From Blautia wexlerae (lineage in GTDB: Bacteria; Bacillota; Clostridia; Lachnospirales; Lachnospiraceae), in the NCBI RefSeq assembly GCF_013300825.1, contig NZ_JAAIMY010000003.1, forward strand, positions 62,001 through 126,000: DNA of 64,000 nucleotides, in the 5' to 3' direction. Position 1 is the stretch's first letter, and every line of letters starts with the position of its first letter. Under the pieces are notes generated by a model that saw nothing but the letters and a program-made list of their open reading frames with translations, did no database searches and had not been told where the DNA came from. The position numbers and the translations under genes were made by a program. Positions 41,496-51,353 of the stretch are shown piece by piece.

Positions 41496-43068
41496 CTTCT
41501 TCCGGTGTGGTGATAGGTGCAATACCATAATTTTCTACCAGATAGTTTAGAATATTAGGAGACAGGAACGCCGGAAGAGAAGGACCAAGACGGATGTTTT
41601 TGATACCCAGGTGTAAAAGTGTCAGCAGGATACAGACTGCTTTCTGTTCATACCAGGAGAGAACGAAAGAAAGCGGAAGCTCATTTACAGAACATCCAAA
41701 TGCATCCGCAAGTGCCACAGCAACCTGGATTGCACCATAAGCATCATTACACTGGCCCATATCCATCAGTCTTGGCAGACCACCGATTTCTCCCAGATCC
41801 AGATCATTGAAACGGAATTTTCCACATGCCAGGGTGAGAACAATACTGTCAGAAGGTGTCTGCTTCACGAATTCTGTGTAATAGTTTCGACCTGGTTTGG
41901 CACCATCACAGCCGGCAACCAGGAAGAAGTGGCGGATCGCTCCTAATTTTACAGCTTCTACTACAGTATCTGCATGGGAGAGAATAGCTGCATGACCGAA
42001 ACCGGTTGTCACTTTCGTACCGCCGTTGATGCCTGTGCGTGTCTGATCTTCTTTGTAACCACCCAGTTCCAGTGCTTTTTCAATAACCGGTGTGAAATCT
42101 TTCTTCTCGTCGATATGAACAGCGCCTGGGAAAGCAACCACTTCTGTTGTAAATACTCTGTCAGCATAACTGCTTTTTGGCGGCATCAGACAGTTGGTGG
42201 TGTAAAGGATCGGAGCCGGAAGATGATCAAACTCTTTCTGCTGATTCTGCCATGCAGTTCCGAAATTTCCTTTTAAGTGAGAGAATTTCTTTAATCGTGG
42301 GTAGGCATGGGCAGGGAGCATTTCGCCGTGGGTATAGATGTTGATTCCTTTTCCTTCAGTCTGTTCAAGTAAAAGCTGCAGATCCTTCAGATCATGACCG
42401 GTTACTACAATAAATGGTCCTTTTTCTACGGTAAGTGTAACTGCAGTCGGTTCCGGTGTTCCGTAAGTTTCTGTATTGGCCTTGTCAAGAAGTGCCATAC
42501 ATTTCAGATTGATTTCCCCTACTTTCAGTACAGTAGGAAGCAGTGTTTCCACACTTTCTTCATAACCAATCTTAAATAATGCTTCACAGAAGAAACGGTT
42601 TACTTCGGCATCTTCATAATTCAGAACATTTGCATGATAAGCATAGGCTGCCATTCCGCGAATCCCGAAAAGAATAAGGGACTTCAGGGAGCGGATATCT
42701 TCATCTGCATTCCACAGCTGCTGCATGTCATATTCGTCTGATTTACCGCAAGGTGACTGACATTTATTGCAGTCAGGAACCAGTCTTTCTTTTTCTGCTC
42801 TGACTTTTTGTATCATATTTTCGATTGCTGCATCGTCAAAACTCACATTTGTAACGGTAGTAAACAGTCCTTCAATTATGACCTGACTGGTACTTTTGGA
42901 AATAGCTGCTGCGCCATCGACAGCTCTTGCCAGACCGATCAACGCACCTGTCAGCTCATCCTGTAATTTGGCAGTGCCTGCCTTTTTTCCGCAGACACCT
43001 GCATTTCCTGTGCAGCCGGTGCATCCCACTGTCTGTTCACACTGATAACAAAACATTTTTTTATCCAT
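41470..43068 (-). CDS. hcp: Hybrid-cluster protein (hydroxylamine/NO reductase)
   Basis: 532 aa. The N-terminus MFCYQCEQTVGCTGCTGNAGVCGK holds the Cys cluster ligands, shown here as MFCYQCEQT and GVCGK. Later ligands of the Fe-S-O hybrid cluster appear in GHDLKDLQ, LACGKFRF and MGQCNDAYGA. It detoxifies NO or hydroxylamine. It is 14 bp downstream of the ferredoxin gene and shares its operon. The ribosome site AAAGGAGG precedes the ATG. Its 3' end and terminator are duplicated at 39042. Confidence 0.95.
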   Translation of the reverse strand: MDKKMFCYQCEQTVGCTGCTGNAGVCGKKAGTAKLQDELTGALIGLARAVDGAAAISKSTSQVIIEGLFTTVTNVSFDDAAIENMIQKVRAEKERLVPDCNKCQSPCGKSDEYDMQQLWNADEDIRSLKSLILFGIRGMAAYAYHANVLNYEDAEVNRFFCEALFKIGYEESVETLLPTVLKVGEINLKCMALLDKANTETYGTPEPTAVTLTVEKGPFIVVTGHDLKDLQLLLEQTEGKGINIYTHGEMLPAHAYPRLKKFSHLKGNFGTAWQNQQKEFDHLPAPILYTTNCLMPPKSSYADRVFTTEVVAFPGAVHIDEKKDFTPVIEKALELGGYKEDQTRTGINGGTKVTTGFGHAAILSHADTVVEAVKLGAIRHFFLVAGCDGAKPGRNYYTEFVKQTPSDSIVLTLACGKFRFNDLDLGEIGGLPRLMDMGQCNDAYGAIQVAVALADAFGCSVNELPLSFVLSWYEQKAVCILLTLLHLGIKNIRLGPSLPAFLSPNILNYLVENYGIAPITTPEEDIKALMNQ

Positions 43069-43082
43069 TGTCGTATCCTCCT

Positions 43083-43802
43083 TTATTCTATAATATTTCC
43101 ATCAATACCTATGGTTATAACCTGCCAGGGAATGAATTTTCCACTATTCTGAAGTGCTTTTCTGGTTGCCATCTCAAGTCCGCCACAGCATGGAACTTCC
43201 ATTCTTACAATCGTCACACTTTGAATATCGTTATTTTGGATTATTGCAGTCAGTTTCTCGCTATAATCCACCTGATCCAATTTAGGACAGCCGATTAATG
43301 TTACCTTATTTCGGATAAAATCCTGATGAAAGCCTGCGTAAGCGTATGCAGTACAATCGGCTGCGATTAAAAGCTTTGCGCCGTTAAAATATGGGGCACT
43401 GACAGGTGCCAGCTTAATCTGTACCGGCCAGTTCTGAAGATTGGATACCTGACCTGTGGTTGAAGATGGTTTTTCTGATTTGGGTATTTCTGATCGCTGA
43501 ATCTGCATGCTTTTAGACCCGGGACAGCCGGCATGAGCAGTTATTGCCTGATTTTTGGCAAATATTTTTTTCTGTGCTTCTTTCACAGCCGCTTCATCAT
43601 ATTCAGGTGCTTCCCGTTCCTCAAAGGAAATGGCACCTGTGGGACACTCCGGGAGGCAATCCCCCAGTCCGTCACAGAAATGTTCTCTTACCAATTCTGC
43701 TTTTCCATTAATGATATCAATGGCACCTTCGTGGCAGGCATCTGCACAGGCGCCGCAGCCATTGCATTTTTCTTTATCGATTCGAATAATCTTTCTTATC
43801 AT
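43083..43802 (-). CDS. Ferredoxin-type protein (2[4Fe-4S]) of the hcp operon
   Basis: 239 aa. Two 4Fe-4S motifs lie at the N-terminus, CNGCGACADAC and CDGLGDCLPEC. A ~150-aa Cys-containing domain follows with CTAYAYAGFHQDF and CCGGLE near its end. Such proteins are the usual electron donor (HcpB/HcpR-linked) for Hcp in clostridia. I chose the ATG at 43802, which has GACGGAGG before it. It is divergent from the Crp/Fnr gene. Confidence 0.88.
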   Translation of the reverse strand: MIRKIIRIDKEKCNGCGACADACHEGAIDIINGKAELVREHFCDGLGDCLPECPTGAISFEEREAPEYDEAAVKEAQKKIFAKNQAITAHAGCPGSKSMQIQRSEIPKSEKPSSTTGQVSNLQNWPVQIKLAPVSAPYFNGAKLLIAADCTAYAYAGFHQDFIRNKVTLIGCPKLDQVDYSEKLTAIIQNNDIQSVTIVRMEVPCCGGLEMATRKALQNSGKFIPWQVITIGIDGNIIE

Positions 43803-43842
43803 TTTACCTCCGTCAATAGATTTAACTTTTGTTTCTGTCGGC

Positions 43843-43870
43843 ATTATAGTATGATAAATACAACTTGTAT
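43843..43870. promoter_or_regulatory. Promoter and operator-like dyad between the ferredoxin/hcp and Crp/Fnr genes
   Basis: The perfect 13-bp dyad ATACAA-C-TTGTAT is at 43858-43870. On the minus strand a TATAAT (43848-43843) follows it. The position and symmetry suit a Crp/Fnr-family (HcpR-like) binding site, although this spacing would block rather than help the drawn promoter. Confidence 0.45.
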
Positions 43871-43898
43871 GTTTGATTTCCAACAAGGAGGAATGATT

Positions 43899-44591
43899 TT
43901 GAAAAAATATTTACCCATTCTAAAAAACAGTCCATTCTTTACAGGCCTTACTGATAACGAGATATTATCTATACTGCATTGTGTAAAAGCAACAGCAGTT
44001 TCCCAAAAACGAGATTCTTATATTTTCAGAGCAGGAGATTCTACCGAGGTAATGGGACTTGTGGTGTCCGGCTGTGTTCTTGTTATTCAGGAAGACCTTT
44101 GGGGGCATCGGAATATTCTGTCGAAATGTCATACCGGTGATTTCTTTGGTGAGCCATATGCAGCAAGCCCGGGAGCTGTTCTGAATGTCAGTGTGGTGGC
44201 AGATACGGATTGTGAGATTATTCTGCTAAATGTCCAAAGGCTTCTGATTTCCTGCCCGACTGCATGCGAACACCATCAGAAGCTGATCCGCAACCTGGTC
44301 AGTGTTCTGGCAAATAAGATATTGATCCTGAACGACAAAATCACACATGTGGGCAAGCGAACGACAAGGGACAAACTATTGTCCTATCTGTCGGCAGAGT
44401 CTATCAGACATTCGTCGTTATCCTTTGATATTCCTTTTGACCGGCAGCAGTTGGCAGATTATCTGTGCATTGACCGTGCGGCAATGTCTACGGAGATATC
44501 AAAGCTACAGAAAGAAGGTTATATAAAAACAAATAGAAATCATTTTGAATTAACTGTTTGTAATAATTCGGCTTCTGAAATAAAAGTGTGA
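43899..44591 (+). CDS. Crp/Fnr-family regulator, probable regulator of hcp
   Basis: 230 aa with a cyclic-nucleotide-like sensor domain (about 10-120, IFRAGDSTEVMGLVVSGCVLV), a dimer helix and a C-terminal winged helix (FDRQQLADYLCIDRAAMSTEISKL). Genes of this type beside hcp are HcpR-like and sense NO or redox state. I prefer the TTG at 43899, because AAGGAGG lies 8 bases before it; an ATG at 43893 would be only 2 bases from it. Confidence 0.85.
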   Translation: MKKYLPILKNSPFFTGLTDNEILSILHCVKATAVSQKRDSYIFRAGDSTEVMGLVVSGCVLVIQEDLWGHRNILSKCHTGDFFGEPYAASPGAVLNVSVVADTDCEIILLNVQRLLISCPTACEHHQKLIRNLVSVLANKILILNDKITHVGKRTTRDKLLSYLSAESIRHSSLSFDIPFDRQQLADYLCIDRAAMSTEISKLQKEGYIKTNRNHFELTVCNNSASEIKV

Positions 44592-44750
44592 TATCCATCA
44601 TGAAAAATGATAGGAGTCATGTGGGTATTCGCAATTGAAGCAGGAGACTTACCTGTTTCGGTTAAAAAAGCAGAGAAATCCTGCGTCAGATATTTTTGCC
44701 GTGTGTCGGCACGCCTGCAGATATCCTCCTTGTCTTTCACACACTCTGAT

Positions 44751-44793
44751 GAACTGTCTTAAATGCATTATTTATTAGGACTGCTATAGGAAA
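44751..44793 (+). repeat. 43-bp dispersed sequence, inverted copy at 14567-14609
   Basis: Matches the reverse of 14567-14609 at 38 of 43 bases. There is no gene around this copy. Confidence 0.6.
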
Positions 44794-44848
44794 AAGGACA
44801 GATATCGGTTATGTATATAGTATTAAAAACTATATAAACTGGTTTCTC

Positions 44849-44876
44849 TTGACAAGAATAAATATTGTGATATACT
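44849..44876 (+). promoter_or_regulatory. Promoter of the flavin oxidoreductase gene
   Basis: TTGACA (44849-44854), a 16-base spacer and TATACT (44871-44876), about 50 bases before the ATG. Confidence 0.7.
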
Positions 44877-44928
44877 TTGAATATCAAAATATTTAAAATA
44901 CAAACAAAATAACAGGAGAAGAATCACA

Positions 44929-45978
44929 ATGAAGAATTTCAAAATAGGAGATAAAATCACAAGAGTTCCATTGATCCAGGGGGGAATGGGAGTTGGGATC
45001 AGTCTTGGCAGACTTGCAGGTTCTGTTGCGAAAGCAGGAGGAGTTGGTATTATTTCCACTGCACAGATCGGCTACAGGGAAGAAGATTTCGACAGAAATC
45101 CGGCAGCAGCCAACGAACGTGCCATTGCCGGTGAAATGAAAAAAGCCCGTATGATTTCCGAAGATGGAATTATAGGATACAATATTATGGTTGCACTGAA
45201 AGAATATGCATCTCACGTAAAGGCTGCAGTAAAAGCTGGCGCAGACATCATTATTTCCGGTGCGGGACTTCCCACAGAGCTTCCGGAACTGGTAAAAGGA
45301 AGTCTGACAAAGATTGCCCCCATTGTATCTACAGACAAATCCGCAAAAGTAATCCTGAAATACTGGGACAGAAAATACAAAAGAACTGCAGATCTGGTAG
45401 TAATCGAAGGTCCTCAGGCAGGCGGACATCTTGGCTTTCATAAAGAAGAACTGGAGAAATATACTGAAGAATCCTACAGTGAAGAAATAAAGAAAATCAT
45501 CACAACAGTAAAAAGTTACGCAGAGAAATATGGGACAGAAATTCCAGTGATCGTAGCAGGTGGTATCTATAACAGAGAGGATGTCCAAAAAGTGGATAAT
45601 CTGGGTGCTGACGGCATTCAGGTAGCTACCCGTTTTATTACAACGGAAGAATGTGACGCAGACATCCGCTACAAAGAAGCTCATTTAAAAGCAAAAGAAT
45701 CCGACATTGCCATTGTAAAAAGCCCTGTTGGAATGCCAGGTCGTGCCATTATGAACAAATTCATGACCCGTGTCATGAACGGCGAACAGATTCCACACAG
45801 TCCCTGTCATGGATGTCTTGTAAAATGTAGCCCCAAAGAAATACCTTACTGTATTACTGACGGACTGATCAATGCAGTAAAAGGGAATGTAGATGAGGGA
45901 CTTCTTTTCTGTGGTGCAAAAGCATGGAAAGCAGAGCGTTTGCAGACAGTACAGGAAGTGATTAATGACTTGTTTTAA
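44929..45978 (+). CDS. NAD(P)H-dependent flavin oxidoreductase / nitronate monooxygenase
   Basis: 349-aa TIM-barrel FMN protein. The start RVPLIQGGMGVGISLGRLAG is the FMN phosphate loop; GPQAGGHLGFH and VAGGIYNREDV follow, then GADGIQVATRF. It belongs to the NMO family, which oxidises nitroalkanes or acts as an enoyl reductase-like enzyme; the Cys-rich tail (HGCLVKC) is typical of clostridial members. The ribosome site ACAGGAG precedes the ATG. It is next to hcp, but a shared role in nitro-stress is only suggestive. Confidence 0.85.
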   Translation: MKNFKIGDKITRVPLIQGGMGVGISLGRLAGSVAKAGGVGIISTAQIGYREEDFDRNPAAANERAIAGEMKKARMISEDGIIGYNIMVALKEYASHVKAAVKAGADIIISGAGLPTELPELVKGSLTKIAPIVSTDKSAKVILKYWDRKYKRTADLVVIEGPQAGGHLGFHKEELEKYTEESYSEEIKKIITTVKSYAEKYGTEIPVIVAGGIYNREDVQKVDNLGADGIQVATRFITTEECDADIRYKEAHLKAKESDIAIVKSPVGMPGRAIMNKFMTRVMNGEQIPHSPCHGCLVKCSPKEIPYCITDGLINAVKGNVDEGLLFCGAKAWKAERLQTVQEVINDLF

Positions 45979-46036
45979 TCAATCAAGTAGCGAAGCGGAT
46001 TGTGAATATCCGTTTGACTATAGAAATGCATAATTT

Positions 46037-46068
46037 AAGGGGTGAACGTTTTGTAATGTTCACCCCTT
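46037..46068. terminator. Bidirectional terminator between convergent genes
   Basis: AAGGGGTGAAC and GTTCACCCCTT, perfect 11-bp arms with a 10-base loop, between the flavin enzyme and the second MATE gene. Confidence 0.85.
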
Positions 46069-46088
46069 ATTATGGATTTGTACAGTAT

Positions 46089-47450
46089 TTAATTCTGAAT
46101 TTCTGCCAGTGCCTTTTTAAACTGAAATGTAAATAAAACAGAGGTAAAGATCACAGCAGTAATATCTGCAATGGGTTCTGCCATATATACGCCTGTTGTT
46201 GAATCAGATATCATATGAGGCATAATATAGATCAGCGGGATCAGCAGTACAAACTTACGGACAACAGCAACAATAATAGAGTTTACTGCCTTTCCAAGGG
46301 AGGTAAAGGTCATCTGACAGGCAATCTGGATACCGAAGAGGAACAGACCACCCAGATAGATTTTCAGCATTGGTGCAGTAAATTCGATAAGACTTGTATC
46401 TGCCGTAAAAATGCTTACAAATACTCTGGGAACAAGCTGTACAGCAGCCCAGAGGAGTACAGAATATGACAGACAGGTGATCAGAAGCAAACGAAAAGTT
46501 TTCTTTACTCTGTCTGTGTTTTTGGCACCGTAATTATAACTGGAAATTGGCTGTGCTCCCTGCGCAATTCCCTGAAGAGGAAGCATGGCAAACTGCATAA
46601 CACTGGTCAGGATGGTCATGGCTCCCACCGCAATATCACCGCCGTACCGAAGCAGGGATGAATTGAAGCAGACAGTTACAATACTTTCGCTTGACTGCAT
46701 GATAAAAGCAGCAAGTCCAAGTGCGATACAGGGAAGAACAACCTTTGCCTCCAGATGGAGATGCTTTTTCCTGAGGTGAAGCTGTGTCTTTTTGCCGCAG
46801 AGGAATAAAACTACCCAGAGTGTGGAAATTGCCTGTGAGATAACAGTTGCCAGTGCAGCACCGCGTACCCCCATATGAAAAACAAAGATAAATACAGGGT
46901 CTAAAACAATATTGCAGACAGCGCCGATCAGGACGGAAACCATGGAAAATGTGGTAAATCCCTGTGCAGTGATGAATGCATTCATACCAAGGGTTAATTG
47001 TACGAACAAGGTACCGAAAGCGTAAATATGCATATAATCTGTTGCATAACTGATGGTGTTTTCACTGGCGCCAAAAGCCAGTAATAAATCTCTGCCCCAG
47101 ATCAGTAAAATGGCAGTGAGGATAGCAGAGATAATAATCTGAAGAATAAAACAGTTGCCTAATATATTCTCAGCAGATTTATTATCCTGTTTTCCCATGT
47201 AAATAGAAGCCCTTGGTGCGCCGCCGGAACTGACCAGTGCCGCAAATGCGGAGACGATCATGATGATGGGCATACAGACTCCCACACCGGTAAGTGCCAG
47301 GCTGCCTTCCCCCGGGATGTGGCCGATGTAAATACGGTCTACAATGTTATAAAGCATGTTGATGAGCTGGGCGATCACTGTTGGAATGGATAGCTTTAAA
47401 AGAAGCTTTCCAACAGGTTCTGTGCCCAGAAAATTTTTGTTATCCTGCAT
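46089..47450 (-). CDS. MATE-family efflux transporter (second)
   Basis: 453 aa with twelve helices. The start LSIPTVIAQLINMLYNIVDRIYIGHIPG is typical of the MepA-like subgroup and differs from the MATE protein at 25214. The ATG is preceded by AAAGAAGGAGGTTATCATCC. It is transcribed alone and ends at the shared terminator. It probably exports cationic drugs or metabolites. Confidence 0.9.
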   Translation of the reverse strand: MQDNKNFLGTEPVGKLLLKLSIPTVIAQLINMLYNIVDRIYIGHIPGEGSLALTGVGVCMPIIMIVSAFAALVSSGGAPRASIYMGKQDNKSAENILGNCFILQIIISAILTAILLIWGRDLLLAFGASENTISYATDYMHIYAFGTLFVQLTLGMNAFITAQGFTTFSMVSVLIGAVCNIVLDPVFIFVFHMGVRGAALATVISQAISTLWVVLFLCGKKTQLHLRKKHLHLEAKVVLPCIALGLAAFIMQSSESIVTVCFNSSLLRYGGDIAVGAMTILTSVMQFAMLPLQGIAQGAQPISSYNYGAKNTDRVKKTFRLLLITCLSYSVLLWAAVQLVPRVFVSIFTADTSLIEFTAPMLKIYLGGLFLFGIQIACQMTFTSLGKAVNSIIVAVVRKFVLLIPLIYIMPHMISDSTTGVYMAEPIADITAVIFTSVLFTFQFKKALAEIQN

Positions 47451-47673
47451 GGATGATAACCTCCTTCTTTAAAAAGTATTTTTTGAGCTGTACTGAATGA
47501 TACGATACAAAGAGAGGAAAGTCAACTCAGGATAGAGAATTTTGCAGGAACAGATAATATTTCTGATAAATAATAAATGAAAAAGAAAATTATCTGCATT
47601 AACTTTGGTATATAATTTATTATATAAGACAATTTATATGAATGCAACATTAAATAATGATAAAAGCGGATTG

Positions 47674-47702
47674 TTGCGCGGATACGGTTTGTGGTGTATA
47701 AT
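47674..47702 (+). promoter_or_regulatory. Promoter of the DUF5717 operon
   Basis: TTGCGC (47674-47679), 17 bases, TATAAT (47697-47702). The remaining divergent gap (47451-47765) is AT-rich and shows nothing else; a GTGAACAGTAGC near 47717 resembles one end of the MITE at 59863. Confidence 0.6.
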
Positions 47703-47765
47703 TAAACGCAATAGGCTTGTGAACAGTAGCTCTGTAATTTAAGCAAGGATATAAGGTGAACAATT

Positions 47766-50700
47766 TTGAAAAAGACGATAGAAGAACTATTAAGTGGAAA
47801 TTTCAGACATGAACATCCGCAGCTCCTTTTTTCGCAGGACAAAATAGAAGTGACTCTGAAAGCTGGTGATGTGTACAAAGGAGAATTGTATTTCGGAACA
47901 GAGGATAATCAGAAAATCCGGGGATATATCACATCTTCCAACAGACGCGTGGTGCCGGGAACCGAGAAATTTTCGGGAACTACGGTGAGACTGCAGTATG
48001 GGATTGACGGTGCAGGGATGCACCCGGGTGAGCGACATGAGGGATGGCTTTGTTTCACCACAGACATTGGAGAATATAAGCTGCCATTTCTTGTTCAGGC
48101 AGAGAAAACAGAACTGAAAAGTGTTGCCGGGGAAGTGCCGGATATGGATACCTTTGTGAATATCGCAAAGGACGATTTTAAAGAAGCATATCGTGTTTTT
48201 ACAGACCGCAGGTTTGAACTTCTGTTAAGGAATGCCGGACAGAAAGAGAAAGCTCTTTATAAGGGCCTCTCAAAACAGCCCGTGACATTTCAGCATGTAG
48301 AAGAGTTTCTCATCGGAACGGGAAAAAAGGATCCTGTAAAAATTGAATTGAAGGCAGATCAGAACAGTTTTTATGATATCAGTGAATCTGTCCGTGAAAC
48401 TTTTGCAGTCCAGAGGAGCGGATGGGGACATCTCAGGCTGGATGTAGAGGCGAAAGGTGATTTTCTGGAAGTTTCCAGGCATGTGGTTACAGATGAAGAT
48501 TTCATAGGAAGCTATTATCAGGTGGAATATGTGATCCATAAGGAAAAACTGAAAAAAGGACGCCAGTTTGGTGAGATTACTGTGAAGAGTCCATATCAGC
48601 AGCTAACCTATCAGATCACTGCATCCATGGAGCCGAAAGTACAGCTTAAAACGGAGATTCATGTAAAACAGCATAAATTGGAGTTGTTGCGTGATCTTGT
48701 AGAATATTTCTGCAAAAGAATGGACAGTAAGACATGGATTGGCAGCAGCAGATTTGTCCTTAATCAGTTAAGAGAAGCGGGATGCGATTATCCGGAATAT
48801 CAGATGTATGAAGCATACATCCTTCATATGGAAGAAAAGGATGAGCAGGCAAGAGAAATCCTGAAGAAATTTAAACATCAGAATTTCGCCAGAGAGGATC
48901 TGGAACAGGCAGGTTCTTACCTTTATCTCTGCGTTCTTACAGGATTGCATAAAGACAAAGAACAGGCGGCAAGACGTCTGCGCAATTTTTTCCTTCAGAA
49001 AGAAGACAGCTTTTTGTTATTTAAACTCTGGCTGGAAATGAATCCGGAGGATAAGGGTTCTTCTTCAAGACTTGTATTTATGATGGAGGAGCTTTTTGAG
49101 AAGGGTTGCAGAAGTCCGTTCCTGTATCTGGAAGCATGGAATTACATCAGCAGTGACACAACACTTCTTCACAGAATGAGCAGTTTCTGGACGCAGGTAT
49201 TTTTATTTGCAGGCGAGAAAGGACTTCTGACCGAAGAACTGGTAATGAGATTTGCCTATCTTACAGGGTATGAGAGAGAATTCTGTACCAGCATGTACAG
49301 AGCACTGGCAATGGGATACGATGCTTTTGAATCCGATGATACGCTGGAAGCGATCTGCAGATATATTATGCTTGGAAACCCGAGAAAACCGGAATATTTC
49401 AGGTGGTTTTCCCTGGCAGTGGAGAAAGGAATCCGTCTGACAAGGATATATGAATATTATGTGGAGACAATGGATACATCCTATCAGAGAGAACTTCCAA
49501 AACCCCTTCTGATGTATTTTACCTATAATAATACTTCTCTTGCAGATGATAAAAAGGCATTTATTTATGCAAGTATTGTGGGAAACCGAGGCCGTCAGCC
49601 ACAGACATATGCGGATTACAGGGATCATATGAAGATTTTTGCCATGCGCAAGGCGAAAGAAGGACGGATGAATGAGAATTATGCGGTTCTTTATCAGGAA
49701 TTTTTAAGCAATCCCAAAACAGAAGGACAGGCAAAACTGCTTGCAAAAAAGCTGTTTACCTACAGACTTTACTGCGATGATAAGAAGATACGCTATGTGA
49801 TTGTGCGCCATGAACAGCTCAGGGAAGAAGAGATTTACCCATGTATCCAGGGAGTGGCTTATCCCAGAATTTATACAGATGATGCGGTGATCCTGTTTCA
49901 GGATGAGAAACAGAGAAGGTATGCATCAACAATAGATTATAATATCAAGAAACTATTTGATGAGCGTGAACTGACAGACAAGATTCTTGATTTTCATATA
50001 GAAGAGCCGGGGCTGGTGCTTCACTGCAGCGAACATACGGAACCAGATCAGGAGAATCTTCAGGCATTCCAGAGAATCCCTGAGTCAGAGGAATTTTCAG
50101 ATGAATACCAGAAATGCATCAGAGAAAAACTGCTTTCTTACTATTCTGAACATATCAGGGCAGAAGAAACAGATGATTATCTGCGGCAGATGGATTATAA
50201 GAAGTATGCGGCTGTAGACAGAACCGCTCTTCTGGAGGTGCTGATCGCCAGGGGGCTGTATCAACAGGCAATGTCCGTTGTTTCTGAATATGGATATGAA
50301 GGAATCCGCATAGAGAGTCAGTTGAAACTGACTAGCAGGATGCTGACAAGGTGTGAGATGGAAGAAGACGATGAACTGCTTGCCCTTGCATCAGATGTCT
50401 ACAGACGTGGAAAGTATGACGAAGTGATCCTGAAATATCTTATGGAGTACAGGTTTGGTCCCATAGATGAATTGATATCTGTCTGGAAAAGTGCGCAGGG
50501 CTTTGAGATGGATACCTATGAACTGGAGGAGAAGCTTCTTTGCCTTCTGATGTTTACTTCTGATTACAGGAAAGAGGGAGAGAAGATCCTGGAAGATTAT
50601 GTTCATCACAGTGGAAAGGAACGTATCGCAGGAGCCTATCTTACACAGGTTGCATATGGAGCATTTGTAAAAAAATACCCAATGAGTGTCTTTGTGAGAA

Positions 50701-51353
50701 GTCTGCTGGAACGAATCTATGATGAAAAATGGCCGGTTGATTTTGTGTGCAGCATTGCGCTTCTGGAAGCATATTCCAAAGAAAAAAATCTGGAAGAAAA
50801 ACAGCTTTGCAATGCAGAAAAGATTCTTCAGAAATGCGTGAAGCAGGGAATGTATTTTGCATTCTTCAGGAAGCTTCCGGTATCTGTTTTGAGTCCTTAT
50901 CAGTTGGATGATAAAACCTTTGTGGAATATCATGCAGATCCGTCATCAAGGGTGACACTCTATTATGCGCTGGATGCAGGTCTCGGAAATCAGATAAAAT
51001 ATCAGACAGAACCACTCCGTAACTTATATGAAGGCATTTTTGTAAAAGCTTTTACACTGTTTTACGGGGAGACATTGAAGTATTATTTTGAATCAGTAAC
51101 AGGAGATCAGGTGAATCGGACTCAGGAGAGGGTACTTACAATGAATAAGATTGAGGGTACACCTGTGAGTAAATATCATATGATCAATCAGATGCTCTCT
51201 GCCCGCAGACTGGATAAAAAGAAAGAAGTACTTTTGCAGGTGAGAAAGTATCTCCGTCAGGAACAGTATGTGCAGCAGATGTTTGTGATCGAGAAAGAGG
51301 AGCAGGAACAGATCGTCCTGAAACCGGGAGGAACAAATGAACGAAATTCGTGA
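47766..51353 (+). CDS. DUF5717-family large protein
   Basis: 1,195 aa, cytoplasmic, no signal. The N-terminal ~130 residues look beta-rich (LTLKAGDVYKGELYFG... reads as a beta-sandwich). The rest is alpha-helical and repeat-like, suggesting TPR/HEAT-type solenoid packing. The name DUF5717 is assigned by recollection of Lachnospiraceae families. It starts at a TTG with AAGGTGAAC before it. Its 3' end overlaps the next gene by 17 bp. With the next two genes it forms one operon of unknown job, perhaps assembly of a cell-surface or stress complex. Confidence 0.6.
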   Translation: MKKTIEELLSGNFRHEHPQLLFSQDKIEVTLKAGDVYKGELYFGTEDNQKIRGYITSSNRRVVPGTEKFSGTTVRLQYGIDGAGMHPGERHEGWLCFTTDIGEYKLPFLVQAEKTELKSVAGEVPDMDTFVNIAKDDFKEAYRVFTDRRFELLLRNAGQKEKALYKGLSKQPVTFQHVEEFLIGTGKKDPVKIELKADQNSFYDISESVRETFAVQRSGWGHLRLDVEAKGDFLEVSRHVVTDEDFIGSYYQVEYVIHKEKLKKGRQFGEITVKSPYQQLTYQITASMEPKVQLKTEIHVKQHKLELLRDLVEYFCKRMDSKTWIGSSRFVLNQLREAGCDYPEYQMYEAYILHMEEKDEQAREILKKFKHQNFAREDLEQAGSYLYLCVLTGLHKDKEQAARRLRNFFLQKEDSFLLFKLWLEMNPEDKGSSSRLVFMMEELFEKGCRSPFLYLEAWNYISSDTTLLHRMSSFWTQVFLFAGEKGLLTEELVMRFAYLTGYEREFCTSMYRALAMGYDAFESDDTLEAICRYIMLGNPRKPEYFRWFSLAVEKGIRLTRIYEYYVETMDTSYQRELPKPLLMYFTYNNTSLADDKKAFIYASIVGNRGRQPQTYADYRDHMKIFAMRKAKEGRMNENYAVLYQEFLSNPKTEGQAKLLAKKLFTYRLYCDDKKIRYVIVRHEQLREEEIYPCIQGVAYPRIYTDDAVILFQDEKQRRYASTIDYNIKKLFDERELTDKILDFHIEEPGLVLHCSEHTEPDQENLQAFQRIPESEEFSDEYQKCIREKLLSYYSEHIRAEETDDYLRQMDYKKYAAVDRTALLEVLIARGLYQQAMSVVSEYGYEGIRIESQLKLTSRMLTRCEMEEDDELLALASDVYRRGKYDEVILKYLMEYRFGPIDELISVWKSAQGFEMDTYELEEKLLCLLMFTSDYRKEGEKILEDYVHHSGKERIAGAYLTQVAYGAFVKKYPMSVFVRSLLERIYDEKWPVDFVCSIALLEAYSKEKNLEEKQLCNAEKILQKCVKQGMYFAFFRKLPVSVLSPYQLDDKTFVEYHADPSSRVTLYYALDAGLGNQIKYQTEPLRNLYEGIFVKAFTLFYGETLKYYFESVTGDQVNRTQERVLTMNKIEGTPVSKYHMINQMLSARRLDKKKEVLLQVRKYLRQEQYVQQMFVIEKEEQEQIVLKPGGTNERNS

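Larger units (their letters stand above)
44592..44928. other. Non-coding region upstream of the flavin oxidoreductase gene
   Basis: No convincing gene. It holds the repeat copy at 44751-44793, a small hairpin TGCCG/CGGCA near 44697-44712 and the promoter at 44849-44876. Confidence 0.5.

Noticed and set aside
44540-44740. 66-aa minus frame after the Crp/Fnr gene
   Set aside because: No ribosome site; overlaps the regulator's 3' end, with no sign of coding.
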